Shown here piece after piece: positions 1 to 8,228 of a DNA stretch of 64,000 nucleotides. This DNA is from Streptomyces neyagawaensis. GTDB lineage: Bacteria; Actinomycetota; Actinomycetes; Streptomycetales; Streptomycetaceae. The position numbers were made by a program, and so were the translations under genes. The notes under the pieces were generated by a model. The model was given only the letters and a program-made list of their open reading frames with translations. It had not been told where the DNA came from and did no database searches. Position 1 is the first letter of the stretch, and each line of letters begins with the position of its first letter. The stretch covers positions 62,001 through 126,000 of the forward strand of contig NZ_JAMGBG010000053.1 in NCBI RefSeq assembly GCF_023516595.1. The letters are read 5' to 3'.

Positions 1-166
1 GCTCATACGTCGTCGCCGACCGCGTCACGGTCCGCAGCGCGTCCTCGATCTCCCCCTGCACGGTCCGCCGCCCCGCGGCCTGCTTGGCCCACCCGGAGAA
101 CTCGGTCCCGTCGTAGGACAGGTCCAGCCGCACACGGACATGGCCGGGCTGTACTTCGTCACTCAC
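1..166 (-). CDS. truA: tRNA pseudouridine synthase A, N-terminal part (cut by window edge)
   Basis: Only the first 55 codons are in the window. They read from a GTG at 166 with a GAGAGGA ribosome site just upstream. The translated start contains LDLSYDGTEFSGWAKQ and then RTVQGEIEDAL, the typical opening of TruA, which converts uridines 38-40 of the tRNA anticodon arm to pseudouridine. The catalytic aspartate would lie just beyond the edge. Its place after rplQ, at the end of the alpha-operon cluster, is the usual one in Streptomyces. A hairpin at 228-251 separates it from rplQ, so it may be read partly from its own promoter. Confidence 0.9.
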   Translation of the reverse strand, partial: MSDEVQPGHVRVRLDLSYDGTEFSGWAKQAAGRRTVQGEIEDALRTVTRSATTYE

Positions 167-227
167 CCCTGGATCCTCTCAGGTACGGAAAAGCGGGCCC
201 GCTCCCGTAGGAACAGGCCCGCTCAAA

Positions 228-251
228 CGCGCCCCGTTTTTCAGGGGCGCG
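228..251 (-). terminator. Hairpin terminator-like element after rplQ
   Basis: A perfect 8-bp stem, CGCGCCCC with GGGGCGCG, closes an 8-base loop. On the minus strand it is followed by TTTGAGC, so the T-run is short. It sits in the rplQ-truA spacer and overlaps the first copy of a dispersed repeat (243-264). Confidence 0.55.
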
Positions 252-264
252 GGGAACTGCGCGA
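243..264 (+). repeat. Dispersed intergenic repeat, copy 1
   Basis: The 22-base word starting AGGGGCGCGGGGAACTGCGC and ending GA occurs here and again, identically, at 927-948. Both copies lie in spacers flanking rplQ, and similar downstream bases (ACAACCAC here, CAAGCCAC there) extend the likeness. It resembles a short GC-rich element often seen between genes in Streptomyces genomes. Confidence 0.6.
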
Positions 265-309
265 ACAACCACGACGAACCGGCAGCCGCAAACGCAGCCC
301 CCAGAACGC

Positions 310-816
310 TTACGCGTCCTTCGACTCCTCGGCAGCCTCATCGGCGGCGTCGTCAGCCTTGGTGGTGTCCACCTTGGCCTCAGCGGCCGGCGCCTCCGCG
401 TCCTTGGCGGCACGCTTGGTGGCGGCCTCGGCCTCACCGGTGGCCTGCTGCGCGACCGTCAGCGCCTCGACCAGCTCGATGACAGCCATGGGCGCGTTGT
501 CGCCACGGCGGTTACCGATCTTGGTGATACGGGTGTAGCCACCCGGACGGTTCTCGTACCGCGGGCCGATCTCGGTGAAGAGCGTGTGCACGACGCTCTT
601 GTCCGTGATGACCGAGAGCACCTGACGGCGGTTGTGAAGGTCGCCCTTCTTCGCCTTGGTGACCAGACGCTCGGCGTACGGCCGCAGACGGCGGGCCTTC
701 GCCTCGGTGGTGGTGATGCGGCCGTGCTCGAAGAGCGACTTCGCGAGGTTCGCGAGGAGCAGCTTCTCGTGCGCGGCGCTGCCGCCCAGACGGGCACCCT
801 TGGTGGGCTTCGGCAT
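310..816 (-). CDS. rplQ: 50S ribosomal protein L17
   Basis: This 168-residue protein starts MPKPTKGARLGG and carries the L17 core through about residue 120 (RPYAERLVTKAK, RPGGYTRI, GDNAPMAVIELV). The last 45 or so residues are an Ala/Glu/Lys-rich tail not present in E. coli L17, a common actinobacterial extension. L17 sits at the rim of the peptide exit tunnel of the 50S subunit. The gene follows rpoA, the standard end of the alpha operon, after a 181-base spacer that contains a dispersed repeat. Confidence 0.97.
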   Translation of the reverse strand: MPKPTKGARLGGSAAHEKLLLANLAKSLFEHGRITTTEAKARRLRPYAERLVTKAKKGDLHNRRQVLSVITDKSVVHTLFTEIGPRYENRPGGYTRITKIGNRRGDNAPMAVIELVEALTVAQQATGEAEAATKRAAKDAEAPAAEAKVDTTKADDAADEAAEESKDA

Positions 817-926
817 GGTGTTTCTCCTAGGTGTCTGCCCCGGCCGTATCAGGTACCGGGGTCAGTATCCGAGCGGGCGGATGCCCGTCGAAGATCCGGG
901 AGCAGTCCCGAAGGGACGCTCCCGGA

Positions 927-948
927 AGGGGCGCGGGGAACTGCGCGA
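927..948 (+). repeat. Dispersed intergenic repeat, copy 2
   Basis: This is the second identical copy of the 22-base word at 243-264, here in the rpoA-rplQ spacer. The same spacer holds a separate imperfect hairpin (GGGAGCAGTCCCGAAGGGA region, about 898-917). Together these give the transcript between rpoA and rplQ considerable fold potential. Confidence 0.6.
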
Positions 949-997
949 CAAGCCACAGCGCACCCGCACCCGAGTACGGACCGAATGGCCCGAGCTC

Positions 998-2020
998 TTA
1001 GTACTGCTCGGTCTCGACGAACCCGGCGTCCGCGTCGTCGTCCGCGCCGAACGCGTCCGCCGCAGCGGTGGGGTCGAACCCGGGAGGCGAGTCCTTGAGC
1101 GCCAGGCCCATACCCGCCAGCTTCGCCTTGACCTCGTCGATCGACTTCGCACCGAAGTTGCGGATGTCGAGCAGGTCGGCCTCGGAACGCGCCACGAGCT
1201 CACCCACGGAGTGGATGCCCTCGCGCTTGAGGCAGTTGTAGGAGCGGACCGTGAGCTCCAGCTCCTCGATCGGCAGCGCCAGGTCCGCGGCGAGCGCGGC
1301 GTCCGTCGGGGACGGACCCATGTCGATGCCCTCGGCGTCGATGTTGAGCTCGCGCGCCAGACCGAACAGCTCCACCAGGGTCTTACCGGCGGACGCCATC
1401 GCGTCACGGGGACGCATGGCCTGCTTGGTCTCGACGTCGACGATCAGCTTGTCGAAGTCGGTGCGCTGCTCGACACGAGTCGCCTCGACCTTGTACGTGA
1501 CCTTGAGAACCGGCGAGTAGATGGAGTCGACCGGGATACGGCCGATCTCCTGGCCCACCTGCTTGTTCTGCACGGCGGAGACATAACCGCGGCCACGCTC
1601 GACCGTCAGCTCCATCTCCAGCTTGCCCTTGCCGTTGAGCGTGGCGAGGACCAGGTCGGGGTTGTGCACCTCGACACCGGCCGGGGGCGCGATGTCGGCG
1701 GCGGTGACCAGACCCGGGCCCTGCTTGCGCAGGTACATCACGACCGGCTCGTCGTGCTCCGAGGAGACGACCAGCTGCTTGATGTTGAGGATCAGGTCGG
1801 TGACGTCCTCCTTGACGCCCGGCACGGTGGTGAACTCGTGCAGGACACCGTCGATACGGATGGACGTGACCGCCGCACCCGGGATCGACGACAGGAGCGT
1901 ACGGCGGAGGGAGTTGCCGAGGGTGTAACCGAAGCCCGGCTCCAGCGGCTCGATCACGAACCGGGAGCGGAACTCGTCGACGACCTCTTCGGTCAACGAG
2001 GGACGCTGAGCGATCAGCAT
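998..2020 (-). CDS. rpoA: RNA polymerase alpha subunit
   Basis: A 340-residue alpha subunit. The N-terminal assembly domain (about 1-230) includes FGYTLGNSLRRTLLSSIPGAA. The C-terminal domain (about 250-320) holds the helix-hairpin-helix region around CLKREGIHSVGELV and DLLDIRNFGAKSIDEVK, which contacts UP elements and activators. The tail (about 320-340) is acidic. It is part of the alpha cluster (rpsM, rpsK, rpoA, rplQ) read on the minus strand. The length is normal for actinobacteria and no anomaly is visible. Confidence 0.99.
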   Translation of the reverse strand: MLIAQRPSLTEEVVDEFRSRFVIEPLEPGFGYTLGNSLRRTLLSSIPGAAVTSIRIDGVLHEFTTVPGVKEDVTDLILNIKQLVVSSEHDEPVVMYLRKQGPGLVTAADIAPPAGVEVHNPDLVLATLNGKGKLEMELTVERGRGYVSAVQNKQVGQEIGRIPVDSIYSPVLKVTYKVEATRVEQRTDFDKLIVDVETKQAMRPRDAMASAGKTLVELFGLARELNIDAEGIDMGPSPTDAALAADLALPIEELELTVRSYNCLKREGIHSVGELVARSEADLLDIRNFGAKSIDEVKAKLAGMGLALKDSPPGFDPTAAADAFGADDDADAGFVETEQY

Positions 2021-2178
2021 GTGGTGATCCTTCTGTCAGGGGCGCCCGCTATTTGACGCCCTGAGGCCACCAGGCGGAGCCTGATGGTGTTACGGCAAGG
2101 GTACGGGCGATACGACCCGAAAGAGCCGTACCGCCCGAAAACCTCAGACCAAGCAGTCCGTGTGCGCGACCCGGAGGG

Positions 2179-2583
2179 TCAGACGCGGCGACGCTTGGGG
2201 GGACGGCAGCCGTTGTGCGGGGTGGGCGTGACGTCCTGGATGGAGCCGACCTCGAGACCGGTCGCCTGCAGCGAACGGATGGCCGTCTCACGACCCGAAC
2301 CCGGGCCCTTGACGAACACGTCGACCTTGCGCATGCCGTGCTCCTGGGCGCGACGGGCAGCCGACTCGGCGGCCATCTGCGCGGCGAACGGCGTGGACTT
2401 CCGGGAGCCCTTGAAGCCGACGTGGCCGGCGGAGGCCCAGGAGATCACGTTGCCCGAGGGGTCCGTGATCGAGACGATCGTGTTGTTGAACGTGCTCTTG
2501 ATGTGCGCGTGGCCGTGAGCGACGTTCTTCTTTTCCTTGCGGCGCACCTTCTTGGCAGCGCCCTGACGACCCTTGGGGGGCAT
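2179..2583 (-). CDS. rpsK: 30S ribosomal protein S11
   Basis: The 134-residue product begins MPPKGRQGAAKKVRRKEKKN and contains the S11 core NNTIVSITDPSGNVISWASAG and the C-terminal TPTPHNGCRPPKRRRV. S11 lies on the platform of the 30S subunit and contacts 16S rRNA near the mRNA exit and the Shine-Dalgarno helix. It is spaced 66 bases after rpsM and 158 bases before rpoA. Confidence 0.98.
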   Translation of the reverse strand: MPPKGRQGAAKKVRRKEKKNVAHGHAHIKSTFNNTIVSITDPSGNVISWASAGHVGFKGSRKSTPFAAQMAAESAARRAQEHGMRKVDVFVKGPGSGRETAIRSLQATGLEVGSIQDVTPTPHNGCRPPKRRRV

Positions 2584-2649
2584 CTGTACTCCTACGGGAG
2601 GTGGTCGGTCCTACAGCGAAGACCGCTGGACGGCGAAGTCCGCTGTGGA

Positions 2650-3030
2650 CTACTTCTTGCCCGGCTTCTTCTTACCGGCGATGGCGCGACGCGGGCCCTT
2701 GCGGGTGCGAGCGTTGGTGCTGGTGCGCTGACCGCGGACAGGCAGACCGCGACGGTGACGGAGACCCTGGTAGCAGCCGATCTCCACCTTGCGGCGGATG
2801 TCGGCCTGGATCTCGCGACGGAGGTCACCCTCGGTCTTGATGTTGTTGTCGACGTACTCACGAATCGCGACGAGCTGCTCCTCGGAGAGGTCGCGAACGC
2901 GGGTGTTCGGGTCGATGCCGGTCTCGGCCAGCGTCAGCTGGGAGAGGGTCCGGCCGATGCCGAACACGTAGGTGAGGGCGACCTCCACGCGCTTGTCGCG
3001 CGGGATGTCAACACCGGAAACGCGTGCCAT
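2650..3030 (-). CDS. rpsM: 30S ribosomal protein S13
   Basis: A 126-residue protein starting MARVSGVDIPRDKRVEVALT. It has the helix-two-turn-helix region (YVFGIGRTLSQ), the RGLPVRGQRTSTNARTRKG signature and a Lys-rich tail that reaches the P-site tRNA. S13 is a 30S head protein forming an intersubunit bridge. An ATG start with AGGAGCCATTGA upstream fits. Confidence 0.98.
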   Translation of the reverse strand: MARVSGVDIPRDKRVEVALTYVFGIGRTLSQLTLAETGIDPNTRVRDLSEEQLVAIREYVDNNIKTEGDLRREIQADIRRKVEIGCYQGLRHRRGLPVRGQRTSTNARTRKGPRRAIAGKKKPGKK

Positions 3031-3228
3031 TCAATGGCTCCTGGTGATCTTCGGAGGTCTTCCGCAGAACCGGCTCCCGGCCGCCGTACCAGGTACGAAC
3101 CGGGTCCCCGGCCTCCGAGCCGGGGGTATCAGACGCCGTGCGGCGCCTGGGTCCTGCGTATGAACAAATTCAGCTCGCGTCGCGCGAATCCCTGCGATGT
3201 CGTTGCAGAGGGAGCGGTCGAACGTGCG

Positions 3229-3342
3229 TCAGCCCTGGCGCTGCTTGTGGCGCGGGTTCTCGCAGATGACCATGACCCGACCGTGACGGCGGATCACCCT
3301 GCACTTGTCGCAGATCTTCTTGACGCTCGGCTTGACCTTCAT
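3229..3342 (-). CDS. rpmJ: 50S ribosomal protein L36 (zinc type)
   Basis: A 37-codon gene reads MKVKPSVKKICDKCRVIRRH and continues VMVICENPRHKQRQG. The pattern C-x2-C, then C, then H is the zinc-binding form of L36. It lies between infA and rpsM, its usual place. The spacer to rpsM (198 bases) is longer than most in this cluster. Confidence 0.97.
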   Translation of the reverse strand: MKVKPSVKKICDKCRVIRRHGRVMVICENPRHKQRQG

Positions 3343-3412
3343 TGGGTGAGGTTCTCCGGGTCAGTGCCATCACCCGCGTCCCGGCGAACCGGGGCACGGA
3401 TGCGGGCAAGAT

Positions 3413-3634
3413 CTACTTGTAGCGGTAGACGATCCGGCCACGCGTCAGGTCGTACGGAGACAGCTCCACCACGACCCGGTCGTCAGGGAGGATGCGGATG
3501 TAGTGCATACGCATCTTGCCGCTGATGTGTGCCAGGACCTGGTGGCCGTTCTGGAGCTCGACCTTGAACATGGCGTTCGGCAGAGACTCGACGACAGTGC
3601 CCTCGATCTCGATGGCACCTTGCTTCTTGGCCAC
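3413..3634 (-). CDS. infA: Translation initiation factor IF-1
   Basis: A 73-residue S1-fold (OB) protein. The start is the GTG at 3634, giving (M)AKKQGAIEIEGTVVESLPNA and preceded by GAAGGGCGA. An in-frame ATG further upstream would add 26 unrelated residues. The family block VLAHISGKMRMHYIRILPDD and the end LTRGRIVYRYK are intact. IF-1 binds the 30S A site during initiation. It heads the infA-rpmJ-rpsM-rpsK-rpoA-rplQ run. Confidence 0.97.
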   Translation of the reverse strand: MAKKQGAIEIEGTVVESLPNAMFKVELQNGHQVLAHISGKMRMHYIRILPDDRVVVELSPYDLTRGRIVYRYK

Positions 3635-4084
3635 GCTTCGCCCTTCGAATCGACTACCTTGATCGACTCCTGCTTTCCCGTCCCCTAGTCCCTTACGGGC
3701 GCATGCGGACATGCGGGTACACGAGAGCCGACGAGTCAGTCTACGTCAGCGCACCCGGAAAGACGAATTGGCCCCTGGCCGTCTGTCATGACGATGCCCC
3801 GCCCGTCGGCGCGATATGCGCGAGGGGCGGGGCGGGTCGGGCCTACCGGGCGGCTCCGCGGCACCGACCGGTACCGCGGACGGGTCGTCGACCAGTCGTG
3901 GACCGTGACGCAGGCGGTGCCGTTGGAGGCACAAGGTCTGGCGCGTGGTGGTGTTGTAGTACGTGGCGAGCCCTCGACCCGCAGACAGGCTGACGAGTGA
4001 CAGCCGCTCGCGGAGGCCGAGGCGGGCGCGACACCCACCACGGCGGCCAGGGCCCCCGTGGGTCTCCGGGGCCGCGGCGCGGCG
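3635..4084. other. map-infA spacer with a possible gene remnant
   Basis: This 450-base spacer carries the infA leader and promoter candidate on its left. From about 4065 leftward, the minus strand has a stretch that reads like a signal peptide (GALAAVVGVAPASASASGC) followed by Cys-containing sequence. No ATG or GTG with a ribosome site opens it, and the likeliest continuation (ATYYNTTTRQTLCL) is in another frame. It may be the remains of a small secreted protein gene. No intact gene is supported here. Confidence 0.3.
3738..3767 (-). promoter_or_regulatory. Possible infA promoter
   Basis: On the minus strand TTCGTC (rc of 3762-3767) is followed after 18 bases by TAGACT (rc of 3738-3743). This is a fair -10 and a weak -35 for an HrdB-type promoter. 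It would start a leader of about 100 bases before the infA GTG. Confidence 0.35.
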
Positions 4085-4921
4085 TCAGGCCAGCGGGTCG
4101 GGGGCCGCCGTGATGCCGTGCTCCGCCAGCTTCGCCCGGCCGCCGTCGGGCGCCGTCAGCACCAGCGGCCCCTGCTCGGTCAGGGCCACCGAGTGCTCCC
4201 AGTGCGAGGACCAGGTGCCGTCCGTCGTCACCACGGTCCAGTCGTCCGACAGGACCTCCGTGCGCGGGGTGCCCAGGGACACCATCGGTTCGATCGCCAG
4301 GCAGAAGCCCGGCACCAGCTTCGGCCCCTTGCCGCGCCGCCGCTCGACGTAGTTCAGCAGGTGCGGGTCCATGTGCATCTCCGTGCCGATGCCGTGGCCG
4401 CCGTAGTCCTCGACGATGCCGTACTTGCCGCCGCCCGGCTTCGGCTGCCGGCGGATGTACGTCTCGATGGCGCGGGAGATGTCGACGAGCCGGTTCCCCA
4501 GCCTCATCGCGGCGATCCCGGCCCACATGGACTCCTCGGTGACCCGCGACAGCTCGATCAGCTCGGGGGCGTGACCGGAGCCCACGAACGCCGTGTACGC
4601 GGCGTCCCCGTGCCAGCCGTCGACGATGGCGCCGCAGTCGATGGAGATGATGTCGCCGTCCTTCAGGACGACGTCGTCGCTCGGGATGCCGTGCACGACG
4701 ACCTCGTTGACCGAGGTGCAGATGGTCGCGGGGAAGCCGCCGTACCCGAGGAAGTTCGACTTCGCGCCGTGCTCGGCGAGCACCTTGCGGGCCACGTCGT
4801 CGAGGTCCTTCGTGGAGGCGCCCGGCACGGCCGCCTCGCGGGTGGCCGCGTGGATGGCGGCGACGACCAGCCCCGCCTCGCGCATCTTGGCGATCTGCTC
4901 GGGGCTCTTGATCTGCACCAT
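4085..4921 (-). CDS. map: Methionine aminopeptidase, type I
   Basis: A 278-residue enzyme that removes the initiator methionine from new proteins. The start is the ATG giving MVQIKSPEQIAKMREAG; a longer frame would only add an Arg-run. The five metal ligands are visible: D95 and D106 in IDCGAIVDGWHGD, the His in GGHGIGTEMHMDP, the Glu in CLAIEPMV and the last Glu near LTEQGPLVLT. It belongs to the secY-adk-map-infA series and starts 162 bases after adk ends. Confidence 0.97.
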   Translation of the reverse strand: MVQIKSPEQIAKMREAGLVVAAIHAATREAAVPGASTKDLDDVARKVLAEHGAKSNFLGYGGFPATICTSVNEVVVHGIPSDDVVLKDGDIISIDCGAIVDGWHGDAAYTAFVGSGHAPELIELSRVTEESMWAGIAAMRLGNRLVDISRAIETYIRRQPKPGGGKYGIVEDYGGHGIGTEMHMDPHLLNYVERRRGKGPKLVPGFCLAIEPMVSLGTPRTEVLSDDWTVVTTDGTWSSHWEHSVALTEQGPLVLTAPDGGRAKLAEHGITAAPDPLA

Positions 4922-5083
4922 GAGGTCCTGCGCTCTCCGTCTTCTCCGCCTACGGGCGTCCACTGTGCCGCCGGGACCGGCCTCGGCCCACGGCTCGTCG
5001 TTCTCGGGGTTCTCGGGGTTGCCTACACAACAGTACGGCCGCGGCGCCCCTGACGGGCACCGCGGCCGACGTACCGCTGACGG

Positions 5084-5746
5084 CTACTGGCCGTCGTCCT
5101 CGCGCTTCAGCGCGTCCATCGCGCGCTGGGTGACCTCTTCCACCTTGCCGAGCGCCGAGATCGTCACCACGAGGCCCTGGGCCTTGTAGTAGTCGATGAT
5201 CGGCTCGGTCTGGGTGTGGTAGACCTCCAGGCGCTTGCGGACGGTCTCCTCGGAGTCGTCGTCGCGCTGGTAGAGCTCGCCGCCGCAGACGTCGCACACG
5301 CCGTCCTGCTGGGGCTGCTTGTACGTGACGTGGAAGACGTGCGCCGAGTCGTTCCGGCAGATGCGCCGGCCGGCGATCCGCTTGACGACCTCTTCCTCCG
5401 GGACCTCGAGGTCCAGCACCGCGTCCAGGGTCATGGACTCGTCCCGCAGCGTCACGTCCAGCGCTTCGGCCTGCGAGACGTTGCGCGGGAAGCCGTCGAG
5501 CAGGAAGCCGCCCACGGCGTCCGGCTGCTCCATGCGGTCCTTGGCCATGGCGATGGTGACCTCGTCCGGCACCAGTTCGCCCTTGTCCATGTAGGACTTC
5601 GCGAGTTTGCCGAGCTCCGTCTGCTTGCTGATGTTGGCCCGGAACAGGTCGCCCGTGGAGATGTGCGGGATGGACAGGTTCTTGGCGAGGAACGCGGCCT
5701 GCGTTCCCTTGCCCGCACCCGGCGGCCCGACGAGGACGATTCGCAT
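5084..5746 (-). CDS. adk: Adenylate kinase
   Basis: A 220-residue enzyme catalysing AMP + ATP = 2 ADP. The P-loop GPPGAGKGTQA is at residues 7-17, with STGDLFR for AMP binding and DGFPRNVSQAE in the core. It is the long-LID form: the LID holds CRNDSAHVFH and, later, CDVCGG, so a C/H/C/C zinc site is possible. The ATG shares one base with the secY stop (TGATG), which implies translational coupling. The tail (EVTQRAMDALKREDDGQ) is typical. Confidence 0.98.
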   Translation of the reverse strand: MRIVLVGPPGAGKGTQAAFLAKNLSIPHISTGDLFRANISKQTELGKLAKSYMDKGELVPDEVTIAMAKDRMEQPDAVGGFLLDGFPRNVSQAEALDVTLRDESMTLDAVLDLEVPEEEVVKRIAGRRICRNDSAHVFHVTYKQPQQDGVCDVCGGELYQRDDDSEETVRKRLEVYHTQTEPIIDYYKAQGLVVTISALGKVEEVTQRAMDALKREDDGQ

Positions 5747-7059
5747 CAGCGGAGGAACCCTTCGTAATTGCGCTGCTGGAGCTGGCTCTCGATCTGCTTC
5801 ACCGTCTCCAGACCCACACCCACGATGATGAGGATGCTGGTACCGCCGAACGGGAAGTTCTGGTTTGCCTGGAATCCCGCCAACGCCATTGTCGGCACGA
5901 GAGCGATCAGACCCAAGTACAGCGAACCCGGCCAGGTGATCCGGTTGAGCACGTAGGAGAGGTACTCAGCGGTCGGTCGGCCAGCCCGGATGCCCGGGAT
6001 GAAGCCACCATACTTCTTCATGTTGTCCGCGACTTCCTCGGGGTTGAACGAGATGGCCACGTAGAAGAAGGCAAAGAAGACGATCAGCAAGAAGTAGATC
6101 GTGATGTGCACGGGGGCGTCCGGTTGCGCCAGGTTCTTGGTGACCCAGGCGGCCCAGCCGGCCGTCGATCCGGAGAACTGGACGATCAGCGCCGGGATGT
6201 AGAGCAGCGACGACGCGAAGATGACGGGGATCACACCCGCCTGGTTCACCTTCAGCGGGATGTACGTCGAGGTACCGCCGTAGGACCGGCGGCCGATCAT
6301 GCGCTTCGCGTACTGCACCGGGATGCGGCGCTGGGCCTGCTCGACGAAGACCACCAGCGCGACCATGACGAAGCCGACCGCGATGACGGTGGCGAACTCG
6401 ATCCAGCCGTCCGCCAGGTCGCCCTGCTCCTTGATGGCCCACAGCGCGGCCGGGAAGGTGGCGGCGATCGAGATGAACATCAGGATCGACATACCGTTGC
6501 CGATGCCGCGGTCGGTGATCAGCTCACCGAGCCACATGACGAACGCCGTGCCGGCGGTCATCGTGATGACCATGACGATGGTGGTAAAGATCGCCGGGTC
6601 CGGCACGACCTGCTGGGCCTGCGGGCAGTTCGGGAAGAGCGAACCGCTGCGGGCCGTGGCGACCAGGCCGGTGCCCTGAAGGATCGCCAGCGCCACGGTC
6701 AGGTACCGCGTGTACTGCGTGATCTTCGCCGTACCGGCCTGACCCTCCTTCTTGAGGGCCTCGAGGCGCGGGATCACCACGGTCAGCAGCTGCAGGATGA
6801 TGCTCGCGGTGATGTACGGCATGATGCCGAGCGCGAAGATCGTGATCTGCAGCAGCGCACCACCACTGAACATGTTGACCAGACCGAAGAGGCCCGAGTT
6901 GGACTTCTGCGCATCGATGCAGGCCTGGACAGCGGTGTAGTCGATACCGGGGATCGGGACGTGCGTGCCGATCCGGTAGATCACGATGATGCCGAGCGTG
7001 AAGAGCAGCTTCTTGCGCAGGTCGGGCGTCTTGAACGCCCGGGCGAACGCGGTGAGCAC
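5746..7059 (-). CDS. secY: Preprotein translocase subunit SecY
   Basis: A 437-residue, ten-helix channel protein of the Sec translocon. The start is taken as the GTG at 7059, giving (M)LTAFARAFKTPDLRKKLLFT; upstream codons in the same frame look non-coding and Arg-rich. Signature regions include GTHVPIPGID, NMFSGGALLQITIFALGIMP and GERITDRGIGNG-like LGELITDRGIGNGMS. It has its own promoter candidate at 7194-7223 and is coupled to adk. Confidence 0.98.
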   Translation of the reverse strand: MLTAFARAFKTPDLRKKLLFTLGIIVIYRIGTHVPIPGIDYTAVQACIDAQKSNSGLFGLVNMFSGGALLQITIFALGIMPYITASIILQLLTVVIPRLEALKKEGQAGTAKITQYTRYLTVALAILQGTGLVATARSGSLFPNCPQAQQVVPDPAIFTTIVMVITMTAGTAFVMWLGELITDRGIGNGMSILMFISIAATFPAALWAIKEQGDLADGWIEFATVIAVGFVMVALVVFVEQAQRRIPVQYAKRMIGRRSYGGTSTYIPLKVNQAGVIPVIFASSLLYIPALIVQFSGSTAGWAAWVTKNLAQPDAPVHITIYFLLIVFFAFFYVAISFNPEEVADNMKKYGGFIPGIRAGRPTAEYLSYVLNRITWPGSLYLGLIALVPTMALAGFQANQNFPFGGTSILIIVGVGLETVKQIESQLQQRNYEGFLR

Positions 7060-7193
7060 GGTTCCTCCTGCGACCCCCGCGACGCGCGCGGTAGGGACTA
7101 GTCGTTTCAACAGGGCCCGGTGGGCCGAACGATGTTTTCTACCACCCCGACACCGAACGGCTTTCCTCGCGCGGGCACAGGTGGACCTCACGG

Positions 7194-7223
7194 ACTCTAA
7201 CAGTGCCTGTGCAGCCAGGTGAA
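7194..7223 (-). promoter_or_regulatory. Likely secY promoter
   Basis: Read on the minus strand, TTCACC (rc of 7218-7223) is separated by 18 bases from TAGAGT (rc of 7194-7199). These are plausible -35 and -10 boxes for the principal sigma factor HrdB. The start would give a leader of roughly 125 bases before the secY GTG. This fits secY-adk-map being separable from the spc ribosomal genes that end with the terminator at 7511-7556. Confidence 0.55.
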
Positions 7224-7510
7224 GTTCGCTTGCGCGGCGAGCAATTCGCGGTCACCCGCCGTCCACCGGATCCCGTCACGCGTTCGAACTCCGCACACCG
7301 GACGGGATCTTCCGCCGAGCCTCTCCCCCTGTCACCGACCACGACGACGAACCGGAAGAAACGGCACAGATCACTCGCCGGACTCCGCACTCGCCGCGCG
7401 GAAAGCTACCGCACAGTCACCACGATGTACGACGATTCCTCGGCCACCGGAGTTCCCTGCCGGACGGCGCCGACAGTGCCGACCGCGGCCATTTCGCGCC
7501 GGGTGAACGC
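7224..7510. other. Spacer upstream of the secY promoter
   Basis: This is the remainder of the 526-base rplO-secY spacer. It is slightly less GC-rich than the flanking genes. No reading frame here shows codon bias or family resemblance, and no clear inverted repeat was seen apart from the terminator to its right. Confidence 0.4.
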
Positions 7511-7556
7511 CGAAGGCCGAGTGGCTCCCCCCGTGAGGGGAACCACCCGGCCTTCG
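7511..7556 (-). terminator. Terminator after rplO (end of spc operon)
   Basis: A long interrupted stem: CGAAGGCC pairs with GGCCTTCG, GTGG with CCAC, and CCCC with GGGG, around a 6-base loop. It lies 30 bases after the rplO stop. The T-run is poor, as is common for Streptomyces terminators. Confidence 0.7.
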
Positions 7557-7585
7557 TACGTGCTGCGCGGCGCGGCCGCCCGGGC

Positions 7586-8041
7586 TCAGATGAGCTCGGT
7601 GACGCTGCCGCCGGCGGCGGTGATCTTCTCCTTGGCGGAGCCGGAGACGGCGTCGACCGTCACCTGCAGCGCCACGGAGATCTCGCCCTGGCCGAGGACC
7701 TTGACGAGGCTGTTCTTGCGAACGGCACCCTTGGCCACCAGACCCTCGACGGTGACCTCGCCACCCTCGGGGTAGAGCGCGGCCAGCTTGTCGAGGTTCA
7801 CGACCTGGAACTCGGTCTTGAACGGGTTCTTGAAGCCCTTCAGCTTCGGGAGACGCATGTGGAGGGGCATCTGGCCACCCTCGAAGCGCTCCGGAACCTG
7901 GTAGCGGGCCTTGGTGCCCTTGGTACCACGACCGGCCGTCTTACCCTTCGAGGCCTCACCACGACCGACACGGGTCTTGGCGGTCTTGGCACCCGGGGCG
8001 GGACGGAGGTTGTGGATCTTGAGCGGGTTGTTCTCCGCCAT
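7586..8041 (-). CDS. rplO: 50S ribosomal protein L15
   Basis: A 151-residue protein beginning MAENNPLKIHNLRPAPGAK. It carries the basic extended N-terminal part (RVGRGEASKGKTAGRGTKG), FEGGQMPLHMRLPKLKGF, and a folded C-terminal half ending EKITAAGGSVTELI. It is a late-assembly protein of the 50S subunit. It starts 2 bases after the rpmD stop and is the last gene of the spc cluster before a terminator. Confidence 0.98.
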   Translation of the reverse strand: MAENNPLKIHNLRPAPGAKTAKTRVGRGEASKGKTAGRGTKGTKARYQVPERFEGGQMPLHMRLPKLKGFKNPFKTEFQVVNLDKLAALYPEGGEVTVEGLVAKGAVRKNSLVKVLGQGEISVALQVTVDAVSGSAKEKITAAGGSVTELI

Positions 8042-8043
8042 GA

Positions 8044-8226
8044 TCAGTCGACCTCCTCGACCGTCACGAGGTGGCGGACGGTGTGCACCATGCCGCGGAA
8101 CTCGGGGCGGTCCTCCTTGACGACCTGCGTGTTGATGCCCTTGAGACCAAGGGAGCGCAGGGTGTCACGGTGGTTCTGCTTGCTGCCGATGTAGGACTTG
8201 ACCTGCGTGATCTTGAGCTGCGCCAT
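8044..8226 (-). CDS. rpmD: 50S ribosomal protein L30
   Basis: A 60-residue protein (MAQLKITQVKSYIGSKQNHR, ending VRHLVTVEEVD) with the short bacterial L30 fold. The ATG at 8226 was chosen over longer in-frame sequence because it gives the family length. It follows rpsE by 2 bases, so the two are tightly coupled. Confidence 0.97.
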   Translation of the reverse strand: MAQLKITQVKSYIGSKQNHRDTLRSLGLKGINTQVVKEDRPEFRGMVHTVRHLVTVEEVD

Positions 8227-8228
8227 GA

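Noticed and set aside
7139..7390. An 83-codon frame in the rplO-secY spacer
   Set aside because: It overlaps the secY promoter candidate, has no ribosome site and no resemblance to any family.
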